Of a DNA stretch of 64,000 bases, positions 45,725 through 54,444 are shown in pieces (the first letter of the stretch is position 1; every line of letters starts with the position of its first letter). The notes below the pieces were generated by a model that did no database searches, had not been told where the DNA came from, and was given only the letters and a program-made list of their open reading frames with translations. Source of the DNA: Roseimarinus sediminis. GTDB taxonomy: Bacteria; Bacteroidota; Bacteroidia; Bacteroidales; Prolixibacteraceae. The position numbers were made by a program, and so were the translations under genes. The stretch is from NCBI RefSeq assembly GCF_050433125.1, contig NZ_JBNPXV010000005.1:186001-250000 (forward strand), read 5' to 3'.

Positions 45725-46903
45725 TTAATTTTTCAGCCATAAAAGCGGATAACGAAGCACCAGATTGCGCTGTACTTCGGTGGTTTCGGGATCGTGTTCC
45801 AGTTGTTTCCATAAATCGATGTAGTTTTCGCTGGCATAGGCTATTCCGCCTAAAACCAGGGAAGCCTGGGCCACCGGCCAATTGTCCCAGTATAGCACAT
45901 CGGGCTGGTAAGGCCATGTTGTTTTGTCTTCAATATACGGATAAATAAAATCGAGTCCCCGCTTTAAACCCCGTCCATCCTCCGTAGTATATTTCCAGAG
46001 GTTTTCGTCACCCGATAAGGTCAGTATTTGTGCCAAAAGGCTCATTGCATCGAGGTTAAAAAGGGAATAGCCATAAGGTTTTGTGCGTTCGAGTTCGAGC
46101 GGAAAGCTGCCATCATCTGCCATCTGAGAGGGGAGGAGCTGCTCTTTCAATCTGTTTTTGCAAAAGGCAAGCATTTCGTTGTTGCCGCTTAATGAGGCAT
46201 AGGCAGCGGCTTGCACAGCCCAAACGGTTCCATGGTTGTTAGGGTGCACCATTTCAGCTTTTCCATACTCGTGGGTCGACATCCAGGTCAGAAAATCACT
46301 GAACCAGGTACTGATGGCTGCCAGCTTATTTTGATCGATTTCTGAAGCAGTGGATAAAAGTTGGGCACTGCGCGCGACTTCTACCAGGTGCAGCCCATCG
46401 ATTATTCCAATGCCCCGTCCGGTGTAACGCCCCTGTATTGCTTGTGAATACAGCAGATGCGGATTCATTTTTGTTTCCTCATCGACAAACCAGGCATTGA
46501 GATGCTGCATGGCTTCGTGCGCAAATTTTTCATCGTTCGATAGCAGCCATGCACTGGTCATAGCGCCTACAATGCGGCTCATGCGAACCATGGCATGGCG
46601 GTGAGCCTTAAAATTACCGGGATTGCTCATGCCGTCGCGACGAATGTAGGGGCCGTCAGGATTTTCGGGATCGGGCCACCAATAATCACCTTCAGAATAA
46701 AAATCGTGACGGGAGCCGGCACTGCGTACACAAATGGTATCGGTAACGGTGAGTGCCGGCAGTCCCATGTATTCGGTCACGAGCTTCTCAATTCTTTTCT
46801 CTTCAAACGACTTTACTTCATCCAATAATGCTTCCTTTTCGTTGGTTTTACATGAAATCAGTACCAACAGAAAAAGCATCATTCCCCCGTATTTATTCAA
46901 CAT
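45725..46903 (-). CDS. Alginate lyase family lipoprotein (PF05426; PL38-like)
   Basis: The preferred ATG at 46903 gives a 392-residue lipoprotein (lipobox LVLISC, C18). The chain is an alpha-toroid with the family marks SEGDYWWPDP (70-79), FKAHRHAM, MNPHLLYSQAIQG, the NNHG motif (222-225) and RTKPYGYS (Y277/Y279). These place it in the alginate-lyase superfamily. Bacteroidota members with this pattern include PL38 endo-glucuronan lyases, which fits a uronide locus better than alginate does, but the assignment within the family is inference. A TTG-initiated extension to 46948 starts inside a hairpin and is rejected. The next gene starts 23 bases further left. Confidence 0.82.
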   Translation of the reverse strand: MLNKYGGMMLFLLVLISCKTNEKEALLDEVKSFEEKRIEKLVTEYMGLPALTVTDTICVRSAGSRHDFYSEGDYWWPDPENPDGPYIRRDGMSNPGNFKAHRHAMVRMSRIVGAMTSAWLLSNDEKFAHEAMQHLNAWFVDEETKMNPHLLYSQAIQGRYTGRGIGIIDGLHLVEVARSAQLLSTASEIDQNKLAAISTWFSDFLTWMSTHEYGKAEMVHPNNHGTVWAVQAAAYASLSGNNEMLAFCKNRLKEQLLPSQMADDGSFPLELERTKPYGYSLFNLDAMSLLAQILTLSGDENLWKYTTEDGRGLKRGLDFIYPYIEDKTTWPYQPDVLYWDNWPVAQASLVLGGIAYASENYIDLWKQLEHDPETTEVQRNLVLRYPLLWLKN

Positions 46904-46930
46904 AGAATATTCATTTTTAAATGAAAGGAA

Positions 46931-46960
46931 GGGTGCAGCCCGACTCAAAAGGCCGCACCC
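46931..46960 (-). terminator. Intercistronic hairpin before the PF05426 lyase gene
   Basis: GGGTGCAGCC (46931-46940) and GGCCGCACCC (46951-46960) form a 10-bp stem (one G-T pair) with a 10-nt loop, followed on the minus strand by TTCCTTTCATTT. It could be a partial terminator or an mRNA-stabilising end for the long upstream gene. Confidence 0.6.
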
Positions 46961-46979
46961 ACATCATCTTTCTTATTAA

Positions 46980-49900
46980 CTATCTAATTACAATTTTCTC
47001 GCTGGTCAGGATGTTGCTGGCATCGACCACATTCACAATGTAAATTCCCTGCCTTAAGGTCTCAGTTTCAAAATGGAGCGCATTGATCTTGTTGTCGGCG
47101 ATCTTTTTTCCGCTGAGATTGTACACCGCTACCCGCTGTAGGGATGAACCGTCTGCTTGTATCAAAATCTTCCTGTTGAGCGGGTAAATTTTTAACGAAT
47201 TTTGACTCAGTAGTTCATTCCCTGTTTCAATGGTAATGTTGATTGGGTTTTCGCCCATGGCCGAAATGTTACCGGCAGCATCGATGGCATAGGCGTAATA
47301 AATGCCTGAATTTAAGCCTGAAGTCGAAATTTCAACATCGGTATTGGCTGCAGTTACGTTGGCAACAGCTCCGTTTTTAAGAGCAACAGCTGTGATGAAA
47401 TCGGCATTGGTCGATTGGGGTACCCCGTCGAGCACAATGTACACCCGGCCATTGTCTTCGCTGCTTTGTACAAGTACATGGCTATTTTGGCCGTTGGTAG
47501 CTGCTTGCAAGCCGGCACTTACCACGGGTGCAATTCCATCGGTGATTTTTATGGGACTGTCGTCTTTATCGGATTTGTTTCCACTGCCATCGACATAGTA
47601 GGCATAATAAGTACCAGGCGTAAGGGCCCAGGTTGAAATTTCAATGTCGGTATACGATGACAGGCTTTCCGCTTTTGCACCCGCGCCTGCGTTTACTGCG
47701 GCATCGAGATCGGCCACGCTCTCCTGAGCCACTCCGTCGAGGATGATGTAAACGGCTCCTGAACTTAAGGAACTTTGAACGATCACCGTTTCATCGATGG
47801 CATTGGTAGCCTGTTGTTCCTCGGCAAATACAAGCGGCAGAAGCTGTTCAATGGTATAGGTAACACTATTGTGAGCCTCATTTACCTCATTGCCATTCAG
47901 GTCTTCAACATTCGAAACGGTGATGGTGAGATCGAGCCCTGTAAGGCTCATAAAACTTCCTGTGGTAACAAGCACTGCGTGGAAATTATAGAGTTCAACT
48001 TTTTTTGCGGGTCCACTTAAACCAGCGCTTCCGCTAAGCGTATAATTGGCCGGATTAACAGCACTTGTTGTGTCAATCCACTCATCGAAGCGGATTAATA
48101 AGGTGGAATCGCTTAAGGCCAGTACATCCTTTTTCACTTTAGGCCCAAGCACATCGGCCCAGCGTAAATCGCCCAGGGGCAAGCCGTCGCTGCCCAGGGT
48201 GAAGAGCGCTGTGTTCCCGAGCGTCAGGTCACCTTCTGCTGCATTGGCAAACTGCGGATCTTGAGTCCATGTATTGCTCCCTACAAGACCCGATCCGACA
48301 GAAAGCGGAACGTTTGCCTCATAATTGTTGATGTAATCGATGGAAGACTGAGCGCTTTCATCACCATAAATATCAAAAATTGTTGGTGAAGGACTGTTGG
48401 CAAAAATTGAATTGCTTACAGTGATCATGGTCATCGAGTCGGCCATGATAATATCATCGTCTTCCGAACCTACATTGTAGAAAGTGCAGTGATCGATGTT
48501 GATTGGATATTCTTTATTCACCGAAGGCTGGTCCTTAACGGCAATCACCCTTTCAGGAATATTGATGAAAGTACAGTTGCTGATTTCCAGAACATCCCAC
48601 TGTGGTGAATCTTCCGAAGAAAGCCCGGTCATGCTGATGGCTTCCATGTCTTCGAAAATGCAATTTCTGAAAATGAGACTGTCGCCATGGGTACCGCCAT
48701 AAGTTTTAACAATGGTTCCTGTTTCTTTCAGTTTACCGCGGAAGTGACAGTCCTCGGCAACAATGGAGTAGTGACCAATGTTTGATTCTGCCCTGATCAT
48801 GTATTTGATTGGATTGACAGGATGTTCTTTGCTGTTAATTTCAATTCCTTTCAGTGTTAAGGAAGCGCCATCGGCGAAGAGTCTGAAAGTCTGGTAAGTC
48901 GATGACTCCTGATAATTGCTGATTACCGGCCGACGGGTTAGATCTTCATCGGCCATGATGGTAATTTTTGCGGTAATCTTATGCCACGCATTCAGGGCAT
49001 AGTCACCACCATTGCTTGTCAGCACAAAAATGTCACCATCGTTGGCAGAGATCATGTCGTTCGAAAGCTGGCCGGTATCTTCATCGGAGTAATACCTGAT
49101 ACGGGGAATGTATTCAACGACGGTGAGTACCCCTTCGCTTACCGCCGAAATATTTCCAGCCATGTCAACTGCATAGGCATAATAAAAACCAGGTTGAACA
49201 CCTGCCACCGACACTGCAATTTCAAGTTCCCCATCAAGTTCGATGATTCCCCTTGCACCTTTGGCAGCATCAACGGCCGCCTGTAGCTCGCTTACACTGC
49301 TTGCAGACTCGCCTTCGAGTACCAGGTAGATCGATCCTGGCTCAGTGGAGCTTACAACAACTCCGGCTGCATTGGCGGCATTTGTTACTTCCTGCGTTTC
49401 AAGGCTTACTACGGGCGCAGTTGGGTCAGTAAGTACCACTGCATTTTCGCTTTGTAATGAAATGTTTGCATAGGCATCAACGGCATAGGCATGGTAAGTC
49501 CCGGCCAGTAAGCCGGCAACGGGAATCTTGACGTCGGTGCCGGCAGTTTCCACCACCGCACTTGCACCTTTGCGCCCGGCAATTGCAGTTTCAAAATCGC
49601 TGACCGAGGCCTGCTTTTCGTTTTCCATGATCAGATAAATCATTCCCTTTTCTGAACTTTGTGCATTTGCGCTTACACCGTTGTCATTGGTCAGCTCCTG
49701 AGCTGCCAGCGTAATTACCGGTGGTGTTTCATCCAGATAAGTGTAGCTGGCAATGTTATTGTCTCCAATTACATTGCCCAGAATATCATTTACATTTTCA
49801 ACCGTGACCACTACAGTTTGATTTGTTTCAATAGAGCTCATGTCAGCCACTTCAAGCAATACACTCATGGCATCGTCGGCAACTACGGCAGCCATTGGGT

Positions 49901-51917
49901 TGCCGCTAAGTCCGAAAGTTCCGCTCAGAAGGTAATTGGCAGCTACCGCAGCGCTTGCCGAATCAATCAGTTCGTTGAATTGAACCCGAAGGTGGGTATC
50001 ATCTTCTTTTACCAATGTTTCGTACACCTTGGGTGGATACACATCGTTGTACCAGCTTAAATCACCCAATATCTGCATATCGCCGGCAAGTAAGTCGCCG
50101 GAGTTGATCAGGGTGAAATTGTTGTTTTCGGCATCGGCAAAAACCGGAGCGATTTCAATCGGCATGGTCGAAAGCGGTGCAGTTTCAAAGCCCGCTACAT
50201 AGCAATGATCGGCAATAACAAAAGCCTCATCGAGCGATCCTGCCACCTGGTTGAAGATGCTGTTTTTAACCGTTACCAGTCCGGTCATTTCCCTGAATTT
50301 GAAAACTCCCTCTGAACCTCCGATGTTGTTAAAGGTTGCATGATCGACCGTTACATCAGTGCCAATGGCAACTGTCCCCGACGAGCGGTAGTAAATTACC
50401 GGTCCGTCGATGTTGGTGAAGGTACAGTTTTTAATGTTGATGGCTCCGTAAATATCGTCGGGAGTGTAAAGGTTGACGATGCGCTGCTTACAGTCGCTTA
50501 CCAGTGTATTTTCTAAGGTGACAGTGCTTGTGCCTGTGTTGATTCTTAAAACACCATTGCTGTTGGTGTTGTCATGAATGAAGCAATTTTTAAAAACAAG
50601 GTCAGTTTCACTGTCGACTCTTATTACATTTCCAAGATCATTTGAATTATCAAATTCAATATTTTCAAAAGTTACAGTGATACGCTCAGTTGCATTGCGA
50701 ATCCTGAAAATTCCAAAGGCACTGCTGGTATTCGAAGTGTAACTTAAGACTGGTTTCTCACTAAGTGCTTCGGCTCCTTTAATTGTTGCATTTACACTTA
50801 TATCGGGTGCCTGACTTAAATCGTAAATGCCACCCGGTGTAAGCAGAATGTATTCTTCGTGTGCGCTGTTGTTGATGTCGTCGATCAGTCGGGCAACATC
50901 TTCTGACGTGTATTCATTTTCGGCTGTAGTTGCAACACCCCAGCTCAGATCACCGGCTGTTTTACCATCGCCGGCCACCAGTTCGGAAGCATTAATAATT
51001 GAGAAATTGCCATTTTCGGCATCTTCAAAAACAGGGGCTGTGCTAATGGTATTGCTTCCTTCAACGGTTTTTTCAAATCCACCCAGATAGCAATAATCAA
51101 TTAGAGGAATATTGGCCAGCGAATCGCCTACATTCACAAAGACTGAATTGGTCAGCGATACGGTTCCTGTCATTGCATCACCCACTTCGATCACTTTTGT
51201 TGAGCCATTGGGGATGTTGTAGAAGGTACAGTGGTCAACCAGCAGGTCAGAACCGGAGGCCATGCTGCCACTTGCTGAACGATAGAAAATTGCAGAAGGG
51301 CCGCTCATATTGGCAAAGGTGCTGTTGCTTACCTTTACAGGGCCATAGACTGCCCCTGCGTCGTAGAGATAGATCAAACGCTGATTGCTGTCGTGAATGT
51401 AGCTGCCTTCAACGGTAACTGTAACGCCGGCTTTATCAGCACGCAACAAGCCATTGCTGCTTGTGAAGTGATAAATTTCACAGTCGACAATGCTTATCGC
51501 GCTGTTTTCGCTGCGCATGCGGGCAACTCCCATCATGGGCTCAACGGCAGTACCGTCAATGGCAAGTCCTTCGAGGTGCAGCTTGTAAGCACCATTCTGT
51601 ACGTCGAAAAAATTACGGTAAGTCGAACTGTTCTCAGAATCGGTAATGACTGGTTTGTTTACTAATCCCTCTTTTGCTTTAATGATCACATCACCGGCAA
51701 GGTCGACATCACTCATCACATAGCTGCCGCCGTCGCTTGTTAAAATGTATTCGCTGTAGGCATTGGCCTCAATGTCTTCGACCAAGGCAGCTGTTTCGGC
51801 ATCGGTATATTCTTTCGAGCTTTGGGCCTGGGTTGTAAAACTCATTGCCAAAACCGCCAGTAACATGAACGCCATCCTGAAAACAGCATTTTGTTTTAAG
51901 TAAAGGTGTAGATTCAT
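46980..51917 (-). CDS. Giant triple beta-helix protein with Ig-like modules and T9SS tail
   Basis: The preferred start at 51917 gives 1645 residues with signal peptide MNLHLYLKQ...TTQA. Numbering from the upstream ATG at 51944, the layout is: beta-helix A (about 45-340), beta-helix B (345-632), SbsA-like Ig domain (636-740), two ~95-residue modules (744-840, 844-943), beta-helix C (948-1262), SbsA-like Ig domain (1266-1366), two more modules (1370-1470, 1472-1573), and T9SS sorting domain (about 1580-1654, VAVYNLSGKKIA, RQGIYIVNVV). The helices resemble DUF4957/DUF5123 and chondroitinase-B-like folds. Each starts with a similar segment (YTDAETAALVEDI, YTSEDVARLIDDI, YYSDEDTGQL). No catalytic residues could be assigned, so lyase and binding roles are both open. 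Confidence 0.8.
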   Translation of the reverse strand: MNLHLYLKQNAVFRMAFMLLAVLAMSFTTQAQSSKEYTDAETAALVEDIEANAYSEYILTSDGGSYVMSDVDLAGDVIIKAKEGLVNKPVITDSENSSTYRNFFDVQNGAYKLHLEGLAIDGTAVEPMMGVARMRSENSAISIVDCEIYHFTSSNGLLRADKAGVTVTVEGSYIHDSNQRLIYLYDAGAVYGPVKVSNSTFANMSGPSAIFYRSASGSMASGSDLLVDHCTFYNIPNGSTKVIEVGDAMTGTVSLTNSVFVNVGDSLANIPLIDYCYLGGFEKTVEGSNTISTAPVFEDAENGNFSIINASELVAGDGKTAGDLSWGVATTAENEYTSEDVARLIDDINNSAHEEYILLTPGGIYDLSQAPDISVNATIKGAEALSEKPVLSYTSNTSSAFGIFRIRNATERITVTFENIEFDNSNDLGNVIRVDSETDLVFKNCFIHDNTNSNGVLRINTGTSTVTLENTLVSDCKQRIVNLYTPDDIYGAINIKNCTFTNIDGPVIYYRSSGTVAIGTDVTVDHATFNNIGGSEGVFKFREMTGLVTVKNSIFNQVAGSLDEAFVIADHCYVAGFETAPLSTMPIEIAPVFADAENNNFTLINSGDLLAGDMQILGDLSWYNDVYPPKVYETLVKEDDTHLRVQFNELIDSASAAVAANYLLSGTFGLSGNPMAAVVADDAMSVLLEVADMSSIETNQTVVVTVENVNDILGNVIGDNNIASYTYLDETPPVITLAAQELTNDNGVSANAQSSEKGMIYLIMENEKQASVSDFETAIAGRKGASAVVETAGTDVKIPVAGLLAGTYHAYAVDAYANISLQSENAVVLTDPTAPVVSLETQEVTNAANAAGVVVSSTEPGSIYLVLEGESASSVSELQAAVDAAKGARGIIELDGELEIAVSVAGVQPGFYYAYAVDMAGNISAVSEGVLTVVEYIPRIRYYSDEDTGQLSNDMISANDGDIFVLTSNGGDYALNAWHKITAKITIMADEDLTRRPVISNYQESSTYQTFRLFADGASLTLKGIEINSKEHPVNPIKYMIRAESNIGHYSIVAEDCHFRGKLKETGTIVKTYGGTHGDSLIFRNCIFEDMEAISMTGLSSEDSPQWDVLEISNCTFINIPERVIAVKDQPSVNKEYPINIDHCTFYNVGSEDDDIIMADSMTMITVSNSIFANSPSPTIFDIYGDESAQSSIDYINNYEANVPLSVGSGLVGSNTWTQDPQFANAAEGDLTLGNTALFTLGSDGLPLGDLRWADVLGPKVKKDVLALSDSTLLIRFDEWIDTTSAVNPANYTLSGSAGLSGPAKKVELYNFHAVLVTTGSFMSLTGLDLTITVSNVEDLNGNEVNEAHNSVTYTIEQLLPLVFAEEQQATNAIDETVIVQSSLSSGAVYIILDGVAQESVADLDAAVNAGAGAKAESLSSYTDIEISTWALTPGTYYAYYVDGSGNKSDKDDSPIKITDGIAPVVSAGLQAATNGQNSHVLVQSSEDNGRVYIVLDGVPQSTNADFITAVALKNGAVANVTAANTDVEISTSGLNSGIYYAYAIDAAGNISAMGENPINITIETGNELLSQNSLKIYPLNRKILIQADGSSLQRVAVYNLSGKKIADNKINALHFETETLRQGIYIVNVVDASNILTSEKIVIR

Positions 51918-51950
51918 AGTATCTGTTTTAAAAGTTAAGTACATAACAGG

Positions 51951-54419
51951 CTAGTTTTCGATGGTAATAAAACCTGTTTTAATATGATTGGAGGTAGCAG
52001 CCACTATCGCTTTGCCTCCGTACATTTTTACCCTGATCAGGGCACGTCCGTTGTATAGTTGAATTACATTCGATCCGTTGTGTGTGCCAAGTTGGTCAAG
52101 TAATTCACCATCGCCCGACAGTGAAAATTCAATTCGATTCTTTGCATCGGGGCAGAATACATTGTTTTCGTCATAAATTTTAGCTTCGATCTCAACGATA
52201 TTGCCTATGCGTTTGCGTTCTTCTATTTTTAAAACGGCTGGTTCTTTCCATTCTGTAGTTTGATAGATCTGGCTAATTTCATCACTTACCTGCACTCCAT
52301 TTTTGGTCGCAATTACTTTCAAATGGTTTTCTCCTTCGTTGAATTGAACGATCCATCGCAAACCGGCGGCCGGAAAATTCTGGCTGTTACGGTTTCTGAC
52401 GCCCAGTGACCGGCCATTAAGAAATAGTTCGGCCTCCTCACAATTGGAATACACTTTTACCATTTTCGACTCATTGGCAGCGCCCCAGCGCACCGGCCAG
52501 GTATGCCCGTAAATATGGGCCATGGGTTCATCGGTCCAGTAAGATTGGAAGACATAAAACGCTTCTTTTTTGGTGAAATCGCGTTGTACCACTCCTTTTT
52601 GATTCACATAAGGAACAGGGTTTTCGGGACGCAACGGTGTTGAGAAATCTTTAAAGGGCCAGTAGGCAGTACCCACGTGCCAATCGTGCATTTTTTCCTG
52701 TTCTTTCAGGTGCCAGTCAATGAGGTTGCAGGCATAGGTTTCTGACCAATCACCATCTTTTGAAACACGTGCTTCTCCTCCCGACAGTAGAAAATCTCCG
52801 TCGCGCTCGTCGGTTCCATCGCCGGTCGAAATGGCTTCAAGCCCTTTGTCGGGATCTTCGGAATGCCGCATGGCGTGGTTGCTGGCACCCCATTCGACAT
52901 GCAGAAAATGATCTACCTTTTCGTTCCATTCTTTGGATACCTCAGTGTATTCGGTGTACTTGCCACGGTACCAGCCGGCCCAAACCGACGGCGAATACAC
53001 ATCGATGATGTCGGCACAGAAGTCGCAGCGGCGAATGGCTGTTTTGCGCACAGGATCGAGCGAATGCGATAAATCGTTCAGCTCGCTCATGAAAGTTCTT
53101 ATTTTTTCTTTATCAAATTCGGGGAAATCGCCGGGCCAGTCGTTTTCATTTCCCAGTCCCCAAATAATGACCGATGGATGATTGTAATGCTGATTAATCA
53201 TGTTGGTGAGCATCCGGCGTGCCTGTTGTTTGTAATTTTCACCTCCCAAACCACCACGACACCAGGGAATTTCTTCCCACACCAAAATGCCCAGACTATC
53301 GCAGGCATCGAGTACGATGCGTGATTGCTGATAGTGGCCCAGCCGAATAAAATTGACCCCCATGGCTTTCATCAGCTGCATTTCTTCGACGATAAGATCT
53401 TCGGGCATTGCTGCGGCGTATCCGGCATGGTCCTCGTGACGATGCGTTCCGCGCAGGAAAAGGTTTTCGCCATTGAGTTGGAATGGCCCGTGTGCTACAA
53501 ATTCAAAATCGCGGATGCCAAACTTCTCTGTAAATTCGTCGGTTCCATTCTCCGATTCAAGGCTTGCATGCAGCGTGTACAATTGGGGTGTTTCTACCGA
53601 CCAAAGCCTGGGTTTTTTGATTTCAACGGAGGACTGGAGGGCATCGGTACGGTTTCCTTCGGCCTTGAGACTTGCGACTGTTTTACCGTCAGGATCAAGA
53701 ATGGTATAATTTACAATGAATTTTCCTTCAAAATTAAAAGGATTGTACAGTTGTGGTGTAATGCTTACAGTGGCTTTTTTGTAGCCTTTCGCCGGTTGGG
53801 CATCCACATGTATCTGATTGAAGGATACGGCAGGTACGCTTAACAAATTGACATAGCGGTACAAGCCGCCATAGAGATTAAAATCGCTTAAGTCGGACGG
53901 GATCAATTCAAGATCGCGGCTGTTGTCGCAACGCACAATGAGCGGTACTTTTCCTGCTTCGATGCCCTCGATGGGATTTTGCTGATAGTGACCAACAGCA
54001 TCGGTGATATCGAATACAAACTCATCGTAGCCGCCCACATGTTCACCAACGAACTGCATGCCGATAAATGCCTTTGTTTTCTGTCCGGCACCTTCGAAGT
54101 GCAGCAGCAAACGTCGGCCTTCTTCAACCTGATCAATGCTTAAATGGGTGCGGTACCAGCCCGGCCCCTGATAATAGGGCTGATGAAAATCAACTGCGTC
54201 AAAACGGTTAAAACTGTGGGGCATTTCAACAGCTTCCCAAACCGGTAGCAAGGCTTCCCTACCGGTACGCAATGCTTCATAGGGTCCGCCAAGATCACCC
54301 TTCACATATTCCCAATTCCGGGTCAGTCGTTGGGCCTTACGCTGCGCATTCAGATTCCCGCTGATTGCCAGCAATAGCACTACTAAAAGGCTGATAATGT
54401 AAGTTCTTTTGTTTTGCAT
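51951..54419 (-). CDS. GH2 family glycoside hydrolase (beta-galactosidase/glucuronidase type)
   Basis: This is an 822-residue secreted or periplasmic enzyme with signal peptide (about 1-25). The domain order is sugar-binding (about 35-195), Ig-like (200-300), TIM barrel (about 305-600), then a DUF4982-like domain (about 645-715) and a terminal Ig-like domain. The acid/base glutamate is E425 in WGLGNENDW and the nucleophile is E509 in HVEWG. GH2 covers beta-galactosidase, beta-glucuronidase and others. The uronide context makes beta-glucuronidase or beta-galactosidase plausible, but no residue visible here decides between them. No T9SS tail is present. Confidence 0.9.
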   Translation of the reverse strand: MQNKRTYIISLLVVLLLAISGNLNAQRKAQRLTRNWEYVKGDLGGPYEALRTGREALLPVWEAVEMPHSFNRFDAVDFHQPYYQGPGWYRTHLSIDQVEEGRRLLLHFEGAGQKTKAFIGMQFVGEHVGGYDEFVFDITDAVGHYQQNPIEGIEAGKVPLIVRCDNSRDLELIPSDLSDFNLYGGLYRYVNLLSVPAVSFNQIHVDAQPAKGYKKATVSITPQLYNPFNFEGKFIVNYTILDPDGKTVASLKAEGNRTDALQSSVEIKKPRLWSVETPQLYTLHASLESENGTDEFTEKFGIRDFEFVAHGPFQLNGENLFLRGTHRHEDHAGYAAAMPEDLIVEEMQLMKAMGVNFIRLGHYQQSRIVLDACDSLGILVWEEIPWCRGGLGGENYKQQARRMLTNMINQHYNHPSVIIWGLGNENDWPGDFPEFDKEKIRTFMSELNDLSHSLDPVRKTAIRRCDFCADIIDVYSPSVWAGWYRGKYTEYTEVSKEWNEKVDHFLHVEWGASNHAMRHSEDPDKGLEAISTGDGTDERDGDFLLSGGEARVSKDGDWSETYACNLIDWHLKEQEKMHDWHVGTAYWPFKDFSTPLRPENPVPYVNQKGVVQRDFTKKEAFYVFQSYWTDEPMAHIYGHTWPVRWGAANESKMVKVYSNCEEAELFLNGRSLGVRNRNSQNFPAAGLRWIVQFNEGENHLKVIATKNGVQVSDEISQIYQTTEWKEPAVLKIEERKRIGNIVEIEAKIYDENNVFCPDAKNRIEFSLSGDGELLDQLGTHNGSNVIQLYNGRALIRVKMYGGKAIVAATSNHIKTGFITIEN

Positions 54420-54444
54420 TTTTTACCTGTTTTCTGTCTGGTTG

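Noticed and set aside
45702..45917. N-terminal extension of the GH88 fusion gene
   Set aside because: It overlaps the 3' end of the PF05426 lyase gene and would hide the lipoprotein signal that begins at 45701.
46904..46948. TTG-initiated extension of the PF05426 lyase gene
   Set aside because: It begins inside a hairpin and lacks signal character. The ATG at 46903 gives a standard lipoprotein signal peptide.
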